From an uncultured Alphaproteobacteria bacterium (lineage in GTDB: Bacteria; Pseudomonadota; Alphaproteobacteria; RF32; CAG-239): DNA of 64,000 bases. The notes under the pieces were generated by a model. It saw only the letters and a list, made by a program, of their open reading frames with translations, was not told the origin of the DNA and did no database searches. Below, piece after piece: positions 33,993-41,723 of this stretch. A program made the position numbers and the translations under genes. Numbering within the stretch: position 1 is the stretch's first letter; the number at the start of each line of letters is the position of its first letter. The stretch is from positions 1 through 64,000 of the forward strand of contig CAKQNT010000007.1 of assembly GCA_934255405.1 (NCBI GenBank). Direction: 5' to 3'.

Positions 33993-34088
33993 AACCTCAG
34001 ATTTTTCAAATGAGATAACGAAAAATTCATCTACTCCGAGGAGTACCGCCAGTCAGCGAGGGTTCGCACACTGGCGCGTTAGAGGTTT
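33992..34088 (+). promoter_or_regulatory. Structured leader RNA of ffh
   Basis: AAACCTC (33992-33998) is complementary to GAGGTTT (34082-34088), enclosing TACTCC-GA-GGAGTA (34032-34045) and CGCCAGT / ACTGGCG (34047-34053, 34070-34076), the latter with inner GCGA/TCGC pairs. The ffh ribosome binding site follows within 15 bp. It lacks the GGAAGCAGCC-type loop of SRP RNA. A regulatory leader or small RNA is an inference. Confidence 0.45.
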
Positions 34089-34103
34089 AAATAAGGTTTG
34101 GCA

Positions 34104-35486
34104 ATGTTCGAAAGTTTGACAGACAAATTAACGGCGGTTTTTAATAAGATTACTTCGCGCGGCGTGCTGAGCGAAGATGATATTAATGCCACTATGCGCG
34201 AGATTCGCATTGCTCTGTTGGAGGCGGATGTTGCTCTGCCGGTGGTTAAAGAATTTATTGCTCACGTCAAAGAACAGGCATTGGGTGAAAAGGTTGTTCG
34301 TTCAATCCGCCCCGGACAAATGGTGGTTAAGATTGTTCACGATGAGCTTCTAAAACTGCTGGGTGAGGGAGATACTTCTCTCAATTTCAAGGCTGTTCCT
34401 CCGGTTTCAATCCTTATGCTTGGGCTTCAGGGCTCCGGCAAGACCACCACTTCTGCCAAACTGGCCAAGCGTTTAGCCAAACAAGGCAAAAAAGTGCTGT
34501 TGGCCTCATTGGATGTCTATCGTCCGGCGGCTCAAGAGCAGTTGGCGCAGTTGGCGGGGCAAATCGGAGGTTTTTCTTTGCCGATTGTTAAAGGTGAAAA
34601 ACCTTCTGCTATCACTCGTCGCGCTCTTGATTATGCCAAAAAAGGCGGATTTGATGTAATTATTTTAGACTCTGCCGGTCGTTTACATATAGACAATCAG
34701 CTGATGGAAGAGGTAATTGAGGTCAAAAAGATTGCTAATCCCACAGAGGTTTTGTTGGTTGCCGATGCTATGATCGGACAAGACGCCTGCAATGTGGCTA
34801 AGGAGTTTCAGGAGCGTGTCGGCGTTACCGGATTGGTGTTGACCAGAATAGACGGTTCTTCTAGAGCCGGAGCGGCGCTTTCTATGAAAATGGTTGCCGG
34901 AGTGCCTATCAAGTTTTTGGGTACCGGTGAAAAAGTAGATGAGTTTGAGGAATTTCACGCAGATCGTTTGGCAGGTCGCATTTTGGGGCAGGGCGATGTT
35001 GTTTCTTTGGTCGAAAAGGCCATGGAGAATGTTGATCGCGCCGAGACCGAAAGGCTCGCCGCTCAAATGATGAAAGGGCGTTTTGACCTCAATATGATGT
35101 TGTCTCAGTTGAAGCAGGTTCAAAAACTTGGTTCGCTTGGGGGGATAATTGGAATGATTCCCGGCTTATCCAAGTTCAAGAATCAGATTGAAGCTGCCGG
35201 AGTCGGCGACAATTTGATTAAAAAACAAGAGGCGATTATTCTTTCTATGACCAAAGAAGAAAGAAGTAATCCCGATATTATCAAAGCATCACGCAAGAAA
35301 AGAATTGCGGCAGGCTCCGGAGTTGAAGTTCACGAGGTTAACAAATTGCTCAAGTCTTATGAGCAGATGTCAACCATGATGAAAAAAATGGGCCGTATGG
35401 GGGGTATGCCTTCCATGGCTATGTTAAAGAACTCTCCGTTTGGCAATATGCTGGGCGGAGGAATGGGAAAATTCCCGTTTAAGTAA
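34104..35486 (+). CDS. ffh: Signal recognition particle protein Ffh
   Basis: A 460-residue SRP54 GTPase that targets nascent membrane proteins with SRP RNA and FtsY. N domain 1-85; G domain with GLQGSGKTTTSAKLA, the DVYRPAAQEQL box, DSAGRLHID and TRIDGSSRAGAALS; Met-rich M domain from about 300 ending MGGMPSMAMLKNSPFGNMLG. ATG 34104 is favoured over TTG 34098 because of TAAGG spacing. It leads a classic operon ffh-rpsP-rimM-trmD-rplS. Confidence 0.97.
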   Translation: MFESLTDKLTAVFNKITSRGVLSEDDINATMREIRIALLEADVALPVVKEFIAHVKEQALGEKVVRSIRPGQMVVKIVHDELLKLLGEGDTSLNFKAVPPVSILMLGLQGSGKTTTSAKLAKRLAKQGKKVLLASLDVYRPAAQEQLAQLAGQIGGFSLPIVKGEKPSAITRRALDYAKKGGFDVIILDSAGRLHIDNQLMEEVIEVKKIANPTEVLLVADAMIGQDACNVAKEFQERVGVTGLVLTRIDGSSRAGAALSMKMVAGVPIKFLGTGEKVDEFEEFHADRLAGRILGQGDVVSLVEKAMENVDRAETERLAAQMMKGRFDLNMMLSQLKQVQKLGSLGGIIGMIPGLSKFKNQIEAAGVGDNLIKKQEAIILSMTKEERSNPDIIKASRKKRIAAGSGVEVHEVNKLLKSYEQMSTMMKKMGRMGGMPSMAMLKNSPFGNMLGGGMGKFPFK

Positions 35487-35508
35487 ACAAATATAGAAAG
35501 GAAAATAA

Positions 35509-35919
35509 ATGTCAGTACGTATCAGACTGTCCCGTGGTGGTTCTAAGAAACGTCCGTTTTACAAAGTTGTAGCCGCTGATCAGCGCGCTCCTCGCGATGG
35601 CCGTTTTATCGAGAGATTGGGTTCTTACAACCCGATGTTGCCCAAAGACCACGCCGAGAGATTCGTTATCAATGAAGAGCGTGTAAAATATTGGCTTTCT
35701 AACGGTGCAGAGCCGACAGAAAGATTGCAGAAGATGTTGTCTTCTCTGGGCTTGGTTGCTGCTCCTGCTACTCGTGAACAGCCCAAGAAGTCTGCTCCCA
35801 AGGCCAAAGCCGTAGAGCGTATGAAAGAAAAAGAAGAAAAAGCAAAAGCTGCCGCTGAGGCTGCTGCTGCCGCCGCTGCCGAAGCTGCTGCTCCGGCTGA
35901 GGAAGCTTCTGCCGAATAA
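35509..35919 (+). CDS. rpsP: Ribosomal protein bS16 with long tail
   Basis: A 136-residue S16. The core (1-80) has RIRLSRGGSKKRPFYKVVAAD and RDGRFIERLGSYNPM. The last 50 residues are a Lys/Ala/Glu-rich helix, longer than in most bacteria (usual length 80-90) but common in alphaproteobacteria. GAAAGGAAAATAA precedes the ATG. Confidence 0.97.
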   Translation: MSVRIRLSRGGSKKRPFYKVVAADQRAPRDGRFIERLGSYNPMLPKDHAERFVINEERVKYWLSNGAEPTERLQKMLSSLGLVAAPATREQPKKSAPKAKAVERMKEKEEKAKAAAEAAAAAAAEAAAPAEEASAE

Positions 35920-35961
35920 CAAATTTTTTAGTTACCTGCCGTCTTAAACAAGGATTCTTAA

Positions 35962-36495
35962 ATGACCGCATCAAACAAAATCTGCTTAGGCGCCATTGTC
36001 GGGGTGCATGGAATCAGAGGTGAAGTTAAAGTCAAAAGCTTTACCGAAGATGAGAAAAACCTCACACACTATGGTTTGCTTTCCAATCTGGAGGGTAATC
36101 GCAAGTTTGAGCTGAAGATTGTCGGACATTCCAAAGAATTACTCCGTGTTAAGGTTAAAGGGGTCGAGGATCGCAACGTGGCAGAAACTCTTGTTGGCAC
36201 GGGGCTGTATGTGGAGCGCTCGCTCTTGCCCGAGTTGCCGGAGGAGGAATATTACCACAGTGACCTTATCGGTCTTATGGCGCTAAATGCCAAAGGTGAA
36301 AAAGTGGGCACCGTAAACGCCCTTTATAACTTTGGCGCCGGCGATATTATAGAGCTGAAAACGGTTGAGGGACGTTTGGAGATGCTGCCTTTTACTATGG
36401 CGTATGTTCCGACAGTCAACCTAAAAGACGGTTTTATTATTGTTGAGATGATGCAATTTGCACCGGAAGAAGACGGAGCAGACAGTGAAGGTTAA
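35962..36495 (+). CDS. rimM: Ribosome maturation factor RimM
   Basis: A 177-residue protein needed for maturation of the 30S head; it binds bS... family partner uS19 by its C-terminal PRC barrel. The N-terminal domain has ICLGAIVGVHGIRGEVKVKS, and YYHSDLIGLMALN begins the PRC barrel, with MLPFTMAYVPTVNL near the end. The frame overlaps trmD by 11 bp. Confidence 0.96.
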   Translation: MTASNKICLGAIVGVHGIRGEVKVKSFTEDEKNLTHYGLLSNLEGNRKFELKIVGHSKELLRVKVKGVEDRNVAETLVGTGLYVERSLLPELPEEEYYHSDLIGLMALNAKGEKVGTVNALYNFGAGDIIELKTVEGRLEMLPFTMAYVPTVNLKDGFIIVEMMQFAPEEDGADSEG

Positions 36496-37174
36496 GGTTT
36501 TTACCATATTTCCTGAACTGTTCCCCGGATTTTTGGGGAGTTCCCTGACCGGCAAAGCCCTTGATGAGGGCAAATGGTCAATAGAGGCTGTAAACATTCG
36601 CGATTTTGCTTTTGATAAGCATGGATCTGTGGATGATACGCCGACTGGCGGAGGCGCCGGTATGGTTATGCGGCCTGATGTTTTGGGGGCTGCGCTCAAG
36701 GCTCACTATCAAGGCGGACGCCTGATAAATATGAGCCCCAGAGGCAAGCCGTTGACCCAAAAACTGGTGCATGAGCTGGCTCAAGAGCCCGAACTGAGCA
36801 TTATATGCAGTCGGTTTGAGGGGGTTGATGAAAGAGTTTTGGAGGCCTTTGGGGCTGAAGATATCTCTATCGGAGACTATGTCTTGACCGGCGGCGAGCA
36901 GGCCGCGCAGATTATGCTGGATGCCATAATCCGCTTGTTGCCCAACGTGCTGGGAAATTCGGAATCTATTGCTGACGAGAGTTTTGAAAACGCTTTGTTG
37001 GAATATCCGCAATATACCAAGCCGGCTGAATGGGAAGGGCGCAAGGTGCCGGATGTTTTGCTCGGCGGGCATCATCAAAAGATAAGAGACTGGAGATTAG
37101 AGCAGTCCAAACAGGTAACAAAGGCCAGACGGCCGGATTTGTGGAAAAAATATCTTGATTCTGAAAAGAATTAG
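36485..37174 (+). CDS. trmD: tRNA (guanine-37-N1)-methyltransferase TrmD
   Basis: A 229-residue SPOUT methyltransferase. KVFTIFPELFPGFL is the N-terminus; DDTPTGGGAGMVMRPDV, SPRGKPLTQKLVHEL, CSRFEGVDERVLE and IGDYVLTGGEQAAQIM form the trefoil-knot SAM site. No ATG fits; a GTG at 36485 inside the end of rimM with GGAG before it is the best start. Confidence 0.95.
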   Translation: MKVKVFTIFPELFPGFLGSSLTGKALDEGKWSIEAVNIRDFAFDKHGSVDDTPTGGGAGMVMRPDVLGAALKAHYQGGRLINMSPRGKPLTQKLVHELAQEPELSIICSRFEGVDERVLEAFGAEDISIGDYVLTGGEQAAQIMLDAIIRLLPNVLGNSESIADESFENALLEYPQYTKPAEWEGRKVPDVLLGGHHQKIRDWRLEQSKQVTKARRPDLWKKYLDSEKN

Positions 37175-37214
37175 GTGTACAAGCTAACCAAATACTTACA
37201 AAAGGGTAAAAGTA

Positions 37215-37628
37215 ATGAACATTATTGAAAACATTGAAAAAGAGCAGATGAACAAGCTCCTCGAAGGTAAAAATCTTCCTGATTTCAAACCCGGTGACAC
37301 TTTGAAGGTTCATACCAAAGTTAAAGAAGGTGACCGTGAGCGTATTCAGGTTTATGAGGGTGTTTGCATTGCCCGCAAGAACGATGGCTTGAATTCTTCT
37401 TTCACCGTTCGCAAAATTTCTTTCGGTGAAGGCGTTGAGCGTGTATTCCCGCTTTATTCTCCGAATGTAGCAAAGATTGAAGTTGCTCGTATTGGTAAAA
37501 TCCGTCGTGCCAAACTTTATTTCTTGCGCGCTTTGCGTGGTCGTTCTGCTCGTATTGCCGACGATTTGTCTGCTGCTTCCAAGGCTAAAGAGGCTGCTGC
37601 CGCTGCTACTGCCGAAGAGAGCAAATAA
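37215..37628 (+). CDS. rplS: Ribosomal protein bL19
   Basis: A 137-residue L19. DFKPGDTLKVHTKVKEGDRE and FPLYSPNVAKIEVARIGKIR are characteristic, followed by KLYFLRALRGRSARI. The tail after residue 115 is Ala-rich as in rpsP. It is the last gene of the operon, with a strong terminator 25 bp downstream. Confidence 0.97.
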   Translation: MNIIENIEKEQMNKLLEGKNLPDFKPGDTLKVHTKVKEGDRERIQVYEGVCIARKNDGLNSSFTVRKISFGEGVERVFPLYSPNVAKIEVARIGKIRRAKLYFLRALRGRSARIADDLSAASKAKEAAAAATAEESK

Positions 37629-37652
37629 GTCTGCAATTTGCCGAAACAATCA

Positions 37653-37685
37653 AAACTCCGCCTTATTTGTGCGGAGTTTTTTTGT
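37653..37685 (+). terminator. Terminator of the ffh-rplS operon
   Basis: AAACTCCGC (37653-37661) pairs with GCGGAGTTT (37671-37679), followed by TTTTTTG. Confidence 0.9.
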
Positions 37686-37740
37686 TGATATTAAAGTTGC
37701 GTAAACATTTTTTTGTTAAATATGTAATATAAAAATCGTA

Positions 37741-37769
37741 TTGACAGTTTTGGACAAAAAAGATATACT
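37741..37769 (+). promoter_or_regulatory. Near-consensus sigma70 promoter
   Basis: TTGACA (37741-37746), exactly 17 nt, TATACT (37764-37769); it drives the 37806 gene, whose ATG has GAGGAGAG before it. Confidence 0.75.
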
Positions 37770-37805
37770 AAGAGCAATAATAAGCTTTTTTAGAGGAGAG
37801 TTTTA

Positions 37806-38351
37806 ATGAGTGGTGTATATCCGTGTGGTGGTAAGCAGAATGCTCCGGAAAATCAGGAGACTATGGATAAATTCAAGGAGTGGGCGGTTAAAGTCTCTCA
37901 AGGTGTCGGAGCCGCCACTTTGATTGCTGGAGGAATTAAACTATCAGGAGCCGCGCTTGGTTTATGGAAGCAAATGGTAGCAGCTTCGTCTCCGCTTGAT
38001 GATGAGCTAACAAAGGCTTTTACAGCAGGCACGATGGGTACTGCTGCTTTGGGTATGGCTGCCGGTGTTGCTATTGCGGCAGCAGGGGCATATACTGTTT
38101 ATAAAATGGCCAAAGATCATGACCTTAAGGCCAGATTTTTGCAAGCTGCGGCAAAAGTCAAAAATTCCAAACTCGGACAACGACTTGATAAATTTGCAAC
38201 CCCTCTCAAAAAGCAGTTTGCCAAAGGAATGGATGTGAATGTCGGAACTAACTACCGGTATACTATTCTTGATAAAAATGGAGAAGCTGTTCGCCAATTT
38301 CCTAAGGTGTTGTCAAATTTCTTGAAGAAAAAGCTTGGCGGGAGACAGTAA
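37806..38351 (+). CDS. Gly/Ala-rich putative membrane protein, unknown
   Basis: A 181-residue protein not recognised. Two Ala/Gly-rich hydrophobic stretches (about 33-55 and 72-98, the second AALGMAAGVAIAAAGAYTVY) may insert in membrane; the rest is basic (KQFAKGMDV, LKKKLGGRQ). It is strongly expressed on paper: near-consensus promoter and ideal ribosome binding site. The next small gene follows after one base, so the two are a pair. Confidence 0.7.
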   Translation: MSGVYPCGGKQNAPENQETMDKFKEWAVKVSQGVGAATLIAGGIKLSGAALGLWKQMVAASSPLDDELTKAFTAGTMGTAALGMAAGVAIAAAGAYTVYKMAKDHDLKARFLQAAAKVKNSKLGQRLDKFATPLKKQFAKGMDVNVGTNYRYTILDKNGEAVRQFPKVLSNFLKKKLGGRQ

Positions 38352-38352
38352 A

Positions 38353-38703
38353 ATGTCAGATTACGCAACTGAAAACAATTTTGTGATTGCAGAGGGAACT
38401 CGCGGCGAGCTTTATTTTTTGGTTAGCCCCAAAAAGGACGAGCCCAAACAGCCATATATTGTGTATGATGGGTTTGATCACGCGGTTTTTATCCGCAACG
38501 ATGAGCAAAAAATCATTTTGGATTACATCAATCCCGAAGTCCGCGATAAATTGCGCAAGTCCAAAGAAGTATACGTGATTGAGAGTATTCACGACAATAT
38601 TCGCGATATCTATCCGGTGCGCATGCAGCAGGTTGAAAAAATTCCGGTTGACTGGAGCAAAATCGGTCTCAAAACTTGGGAAGAAGCCGCGCTGGCCAAT
38701 TAA
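38353..38703 (+). CDS. Small protein paired with the 37806 gene
   Basis: A 116-residue acidic, soluble protein without known motifs. I start at ATG 38353, one base after the previous stop. It contains FLVSPKKDEPKQPYIVYDGF and ends WSKIGLKTWEEAALAN. Partner of the preceding membrane-like protein; role unknown. Confidence 0.65.
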   Translation: MSDYATENNFVIAEGTRGELYFLVSPKKDEPKQPYIVYDGFDHAVFIRNDEQKIILDYINPEVRDKLRKSKEVYVIESIHDNIRDIYPVRMQQVEKIPVDWSKIGLKTWEEAALAN

Positions 38704-38832
38704 ATATATTCTGATTTTGCAAACGAAATCGCCATAGAGCATAAGATTTAGCTAAGCTTATTTAAGCAGAGAGAACGAGCAGGTTTGTCCATTCTCTGTA
38801 ATTAGGCATTTACACGTGTCAATTCTTGTGTT

Positions 38833-38851
38833 ACAATATTAATAATATTGT
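38833..38851. promoter_or_regulatory. Perfect 19-bp palindrome upstream of the secreted protein
   Basis: ACAATATTA-A-TAATATTGT lies 18 bp before the ATG, overlapping a TATACAT -10-like box. An operator for a dimeric regulator is possible. Confidence 0.45.
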
Positions 38852-38869
38852 ATACATAGGAGTGGTGAT

Positions 38870-41170
38870 ATGCGTGGAATTTGCTTGACGTTAGCACTAG
38901 TTTTAACCAGCACATTGGTCATGGCAAGGTCATATTTTCTGCCTGATTATCAAGGAGCCGGCCTTGAGCATCGTATCCAAAAGACAGATAACCAAACCAG
39001 CACCATCACCTGTTCTACTTATGGATTGTATAATTCAATCCAAAGCGGTATGACCTGCAGCGTAGTATATCCGGCTTCCGGTCTAACCTGCTACACTTGT
39101 TCCTGTGATAGCATATATAAATACAGTTCTGCCGATTGTCCAACCCCACCTTATATTTTATCCGATCAATGCAAAGGCAAATATAAAAGCTGCAGTTGTG
39201 ACACAACATTATATCCGACCACTTTGGCAACCGGTGGCTGCCCATATGGTTTTATTCCGGATATAAATAATTATTGCGAGGACAAGCCAGATGGCACCAA
39301 ACACTATGCCTGTGTTAAACCGGTGTGCAAACCGGATAATATTACGGTAGAAGATTGCCAAGCCCAAGGCGATGGTCATAACTGCACGGCTTCTAAAGAA
39401 GCAAATTGCACCGACTATTGCGATAGTAATGGCTGTCAGGATAACTGCGCCTATTTAAAACAAACCGGACAAGCACTCTCAAACTGTCAATATGGCTGTG
39501 CTGTCGGCAAAGAAGTCAGCGGTTGCCCAGATTTATGCTATGAATGCGGAGATGCGCCGGAATCCCTGACCGATACTTGTGCGGATATTTATGACGGCAA
39601 AAGCAATACCAAGGCAATCATCAGCCAGCTGGGAGCAGATGTGCTGGCGGCAACCGCGGCGAATCAATATTATGTCGGTGATAAGAATGGTGATTTTGGA
39701 CAAGGCAAATGGTATCTGCCGAGTATTGGCGAACTGGTTGATATGTACGGCACTGATATGTTTAATATATTCGGCGGCAGCGGCACAAGCGGTGCAACTG
39801 GTAGCTATCTGAGAGAAATTAATGACGCCCTTACTACCCTGTATGACAAAGGCGTTGATACTGATATTCTGTCAGATAGCTATTGGTCGTCATCAGAACA
39901 TTCCGCGAATCATGTCTGGACATTAACGGTTTCTTCTGCCAATGGTTCGGGTAACCGCTCTTATGCCCTAAAAGATTATTCAGATCATACTTATGTTCGC
40001 CCATTCTTGAAAGTTGAAGGTTTACCGTTAAACAGAGCTATTATCGGAAAAGTTCTGTATGATGATAAAACTTGGGATGTTGCAGGTAGATATTACAGTG
40101 GGAACGGTAAGAAACCGGTTGGAATAATTGCCACGATTAATGAAAGAGATAAATTGGTTACAATTGTCAGCCTTAAGAATTTGACTTTCAGCACCACAGA
40201 CAGCAGCAGTAACTTTGATGCCGACAATCCTTATAGCGGTAAGTATGAAGAGAGTACTTGGGCATCGTATGATAAGAGAGAAGTAAATGTTACTGCCGTT
40301 CCCAATTATAGTAGTGACCAACTCAAGAGTATGCTGAGACAATGTACCGCTGGTGAGGCGGAAATCGGCTGTCCTCTTGCTAGTATTTCGGTGTCGACCG
40401 TATTTGACGGCAAAAGCAATACGCAGAAAATTGTAACACAATTGGGCGAAAAGGGGCTAGCAGCTTATGCCGCCACCCAATTCTATGTTGGTGATAAAAA
40501 CGGCACTTTTGGCCAAGGCACTTGGTACTTACCTGCTATTGGTGAACTGATTGAAATGTATGGCGTTGATTATAGCAAAATAACATCCTCCATAGGCACA
40601 TCAGGTGTGCTTGGTGGGTATATGAAAAGAATTAATACTGCTCTAGAAGCATTAAAAGCTAAAGGAGTCGAGGCTGAAGCAACGAACAATCGTGGTTATT
40701 GGTCGTCTTCTGAGGAAGGCGATAACGGTGCTTGGGTACTCTGGATAAGTGGTCTCTTCAGTGATGGCAATCGTAATCCTACCAATAAGGATTATGGGGA
40801 GGGCGTTAGGCCTTTTCAGCTTGTAGAAAATTGCTTTAACCCTGCAATCGGTTCAACACCAAAAATCGGCGATGTTATGTATGAAGACAAAACTTGGGGC
40901 TCGGCCGAGGATTATGATGGGAGCAAAACTCCAGTCGGAATAGTTGTTGCTGTATCGACAGTTTCCGGCTCAGTAAAGATTATCAACCTCAAGGATTTAA
41001 CCTTTAGCTCCGATTACAGTGTCGGCAACTTTGATCCAGATAATCCGTATGGCGGATATTATAAAACCGTATTCTGGGCTAGAAGAAAGATAGGGAATAT
41101 TAACGATCTTGGCGACGTTATTTCTAGTACAGTTTTTAAAGCTTTTAGGTACTGTTTTGTCGAGTGGTAA
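38870..41170 (+). CDS. Large secreted Cys-rich protein with DUF1566-type repeats
   Basis: A 766-residue exported protein: signal peptide 1-19, a Cys-rich region (45-230, over 25 Cys in short CxC and CxxxC spacings) and two copies of a two-part module. Part A (about 240-385 and 514-650) has DGKSNT, YYVGDKNGxFGQGxWYLPxI, GELxxMYG and YWSSSE, the DUF1566/FGE-like lectin fold. Part B (about 391-490 and 665-766) has DDKTWDV or EDKTWGS, PVGIIATI, LKNLTFS and FDADNPY. It is probably a surface or periplasmic protein. Compositional difference between the copies is small, so the duplication looks recent to moderate. Confidence 0.8.
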   Translation: MRGICLTLALVLTSTLVMARSYFLPDYQGAGLEHRIQKTDNQTSTITCSTYGLYNSIQSGMTCSVVYPASGLTCYTCSCDSIYKYSSADCPTPPYILSDQCKGKYKSCSCDTTLYPTTLATGGCPYGFIPDINNYCEDKPDGTKHYACVKPVCKPDNITVEDCQAQGDGHNCTASKEANCTDYCDSNGCQDNCAYLKQTGQALSNCQYGCAVGKEVSGCPDLCYECGDAPESLTDTCADIYDGKSNTKAIISQLGADVLAATAANQYYVGDKNGDFGQGKWYLPSIGELVDMYGTDMFNIFGGSGTSGATGSYLREINDALTTLYDKGVDTDILSDSYWSSSEHSANHVWTLTVSSANGSGNRSYALKDYSDHTYVRPFLKVEGLPLNRAIIGKVLYDDKTWDVAGRYYSGNGKKPVGIIATINERDKLVTIVSLKNLTFSTTDSSSNFDADNPYSGKYEESTWASYDKREVNVTAVPNYSSDQLKSMLRQCTAGEAEIGCPLASISVSTVFDGKSNTQKIVTQLGEKGLAAYAATQFYVGDKNGTFGQGTWYLPAIGELIEMYGVDYSKITSSIGTSGVLGGYMKRINTALEALKAKGVEAEATNNRGYWSSSEEGDNGAWVLWISGLFSDGNRNPTNKDYGEGVRPFQLVENCFNPAIGSTPKIGDVMYEDKTWGSAEDYDGSKTPVGIVVAVSTVSGSVKIINLKDLTFSSDYSVGNFDPDNPYGGYYKTVFWARRKIGNINDLGDVISSTVFKAFRYCFVEW

Positions 41171-41191
41171 GTAGATTGTCACACTATGCTT

Positions 41192-41297
41192 CTTTATCAC
41201 CCCTACCTTAATCCTTCCCCGTCGAGGGGAAGGATAGGGAGAGTGCCATATAAGTCTTCCCCCTCGACGGGGGAAGATTTAGATGGGGGTGATAAAG
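41192..41297. repeat. 106-bp MITE-like palindrome
   Basis: Terminal arms CTTTATCACCCC (41192-41203) and GGGGTGATAAAG (41286-41297) are perfect inverted repeats. Inside are the imperfect internal hairpins CTTCCCC-GTCGA-GGGGAAG and CTTCCCCC-TCGAC-GGGGGAAG. A fragment at 19971-20016 is similar. There is no transposase. Confidence 0.7.
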
Positions 41298-41340
41298 GAG
41301 CAATGTTATTGCCCGAGCTTCGGCAGCCGTCTTCCCTAAG

Positions 41341-41412
41341 GTCATTGCCCGAGCAGCGGTAGCCGCGAGAAGCAATCCATCTTTATCTTGAGGCAAAAAT
41401 GGATTGCTTCGG
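41341..41412. repeat. Palindromic dispersed repeat, copy near hisS
   Basis: GTCATTGCCCGAGC, GAAGCAATCCAT and ATGGATTGCTTCGG reproduce the left and centre of the 113-210 element. The 12-bp inner stem is intact; the right outer arm is missing. Confidence 0.75.
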
Positions 41413-41554
41413 CTATAATTTCACCCCTATCCAAACCGTCTAGCTTAGTAAGTTCGCAAAGCTCACTAACCGCGCGTCGGTCACTTGTTCACTAGTTTCG
41501 CTGCGTTTGCTCACGCCTCACTAGCTCAACAAGTAAACTTACATCGCTTGCGGT

Positions 41555-41582
41555 AAAAACAACCGGAGCAACGGTTGTTTTT
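41555..41582. terminator. Hairpin with A and T tracts downstream of hisS
   Basis: AAAAACAACCG (41555-41565) and CGGTTGTTTTT (41572-41582) form a perfect 11-bp stem. It could terminate hisS, which is read leftward and ends at 41724. Confidence 0.65.
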
Positions 41583-41643
41583 ATCCTCGCGCCCTGTCAA
41601 GGGGAAAGGCTTATTGGGGTTAAATTTTTAAACAGGCACTATT

Positions 41644-41681
41644 CCGAGCGCCGAGCCAACGGCGAGCAAGCGAGTAACAGC
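41644..41681. repeat. 38-bp dispersed repeat, copy 2
   Basis: Identical to 12-49. Confidence 0.75.
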
Positions 41682-41723
41682 AAAGTCAGCGCCGCCCGCC
41701 GTCGCGGGCGAGTAACAGCTTGC

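Larger units (their letters stand above)
41171..41723. other. Gene-free patch dense in repeats
   Basis: About 550 bp with no gene. It holds a MITE-like element (41192-41297), a palindromic repeat copy (41341-41412), a hairpin AAAAACAACCG / CGGTTGTTTTT (41555-41582) and the 38-bp repeat copy 2 (41644-41681). The short frame at 41208-41396 is made of repeat sequence. Confidence 0.75.

Noticed and set aside
33992..34088. SRP RNA (4.5S) upstream of ffh
   Set aside because: The fold is suggestive, but the conserved GGAAGCAGCC-type loop that Ffh recognises is absent, so I list it only as a structured leader.
35512..35922. A 136-residue minus-strand frame
   Set aside because: It is the exact antisense of rpsP, with Ser/Phe-rich low complexity.
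41208..41396. A 62-residue minus-strand frame
   Set aside because: It consists of MITE-like and palindromic repeat sequence.
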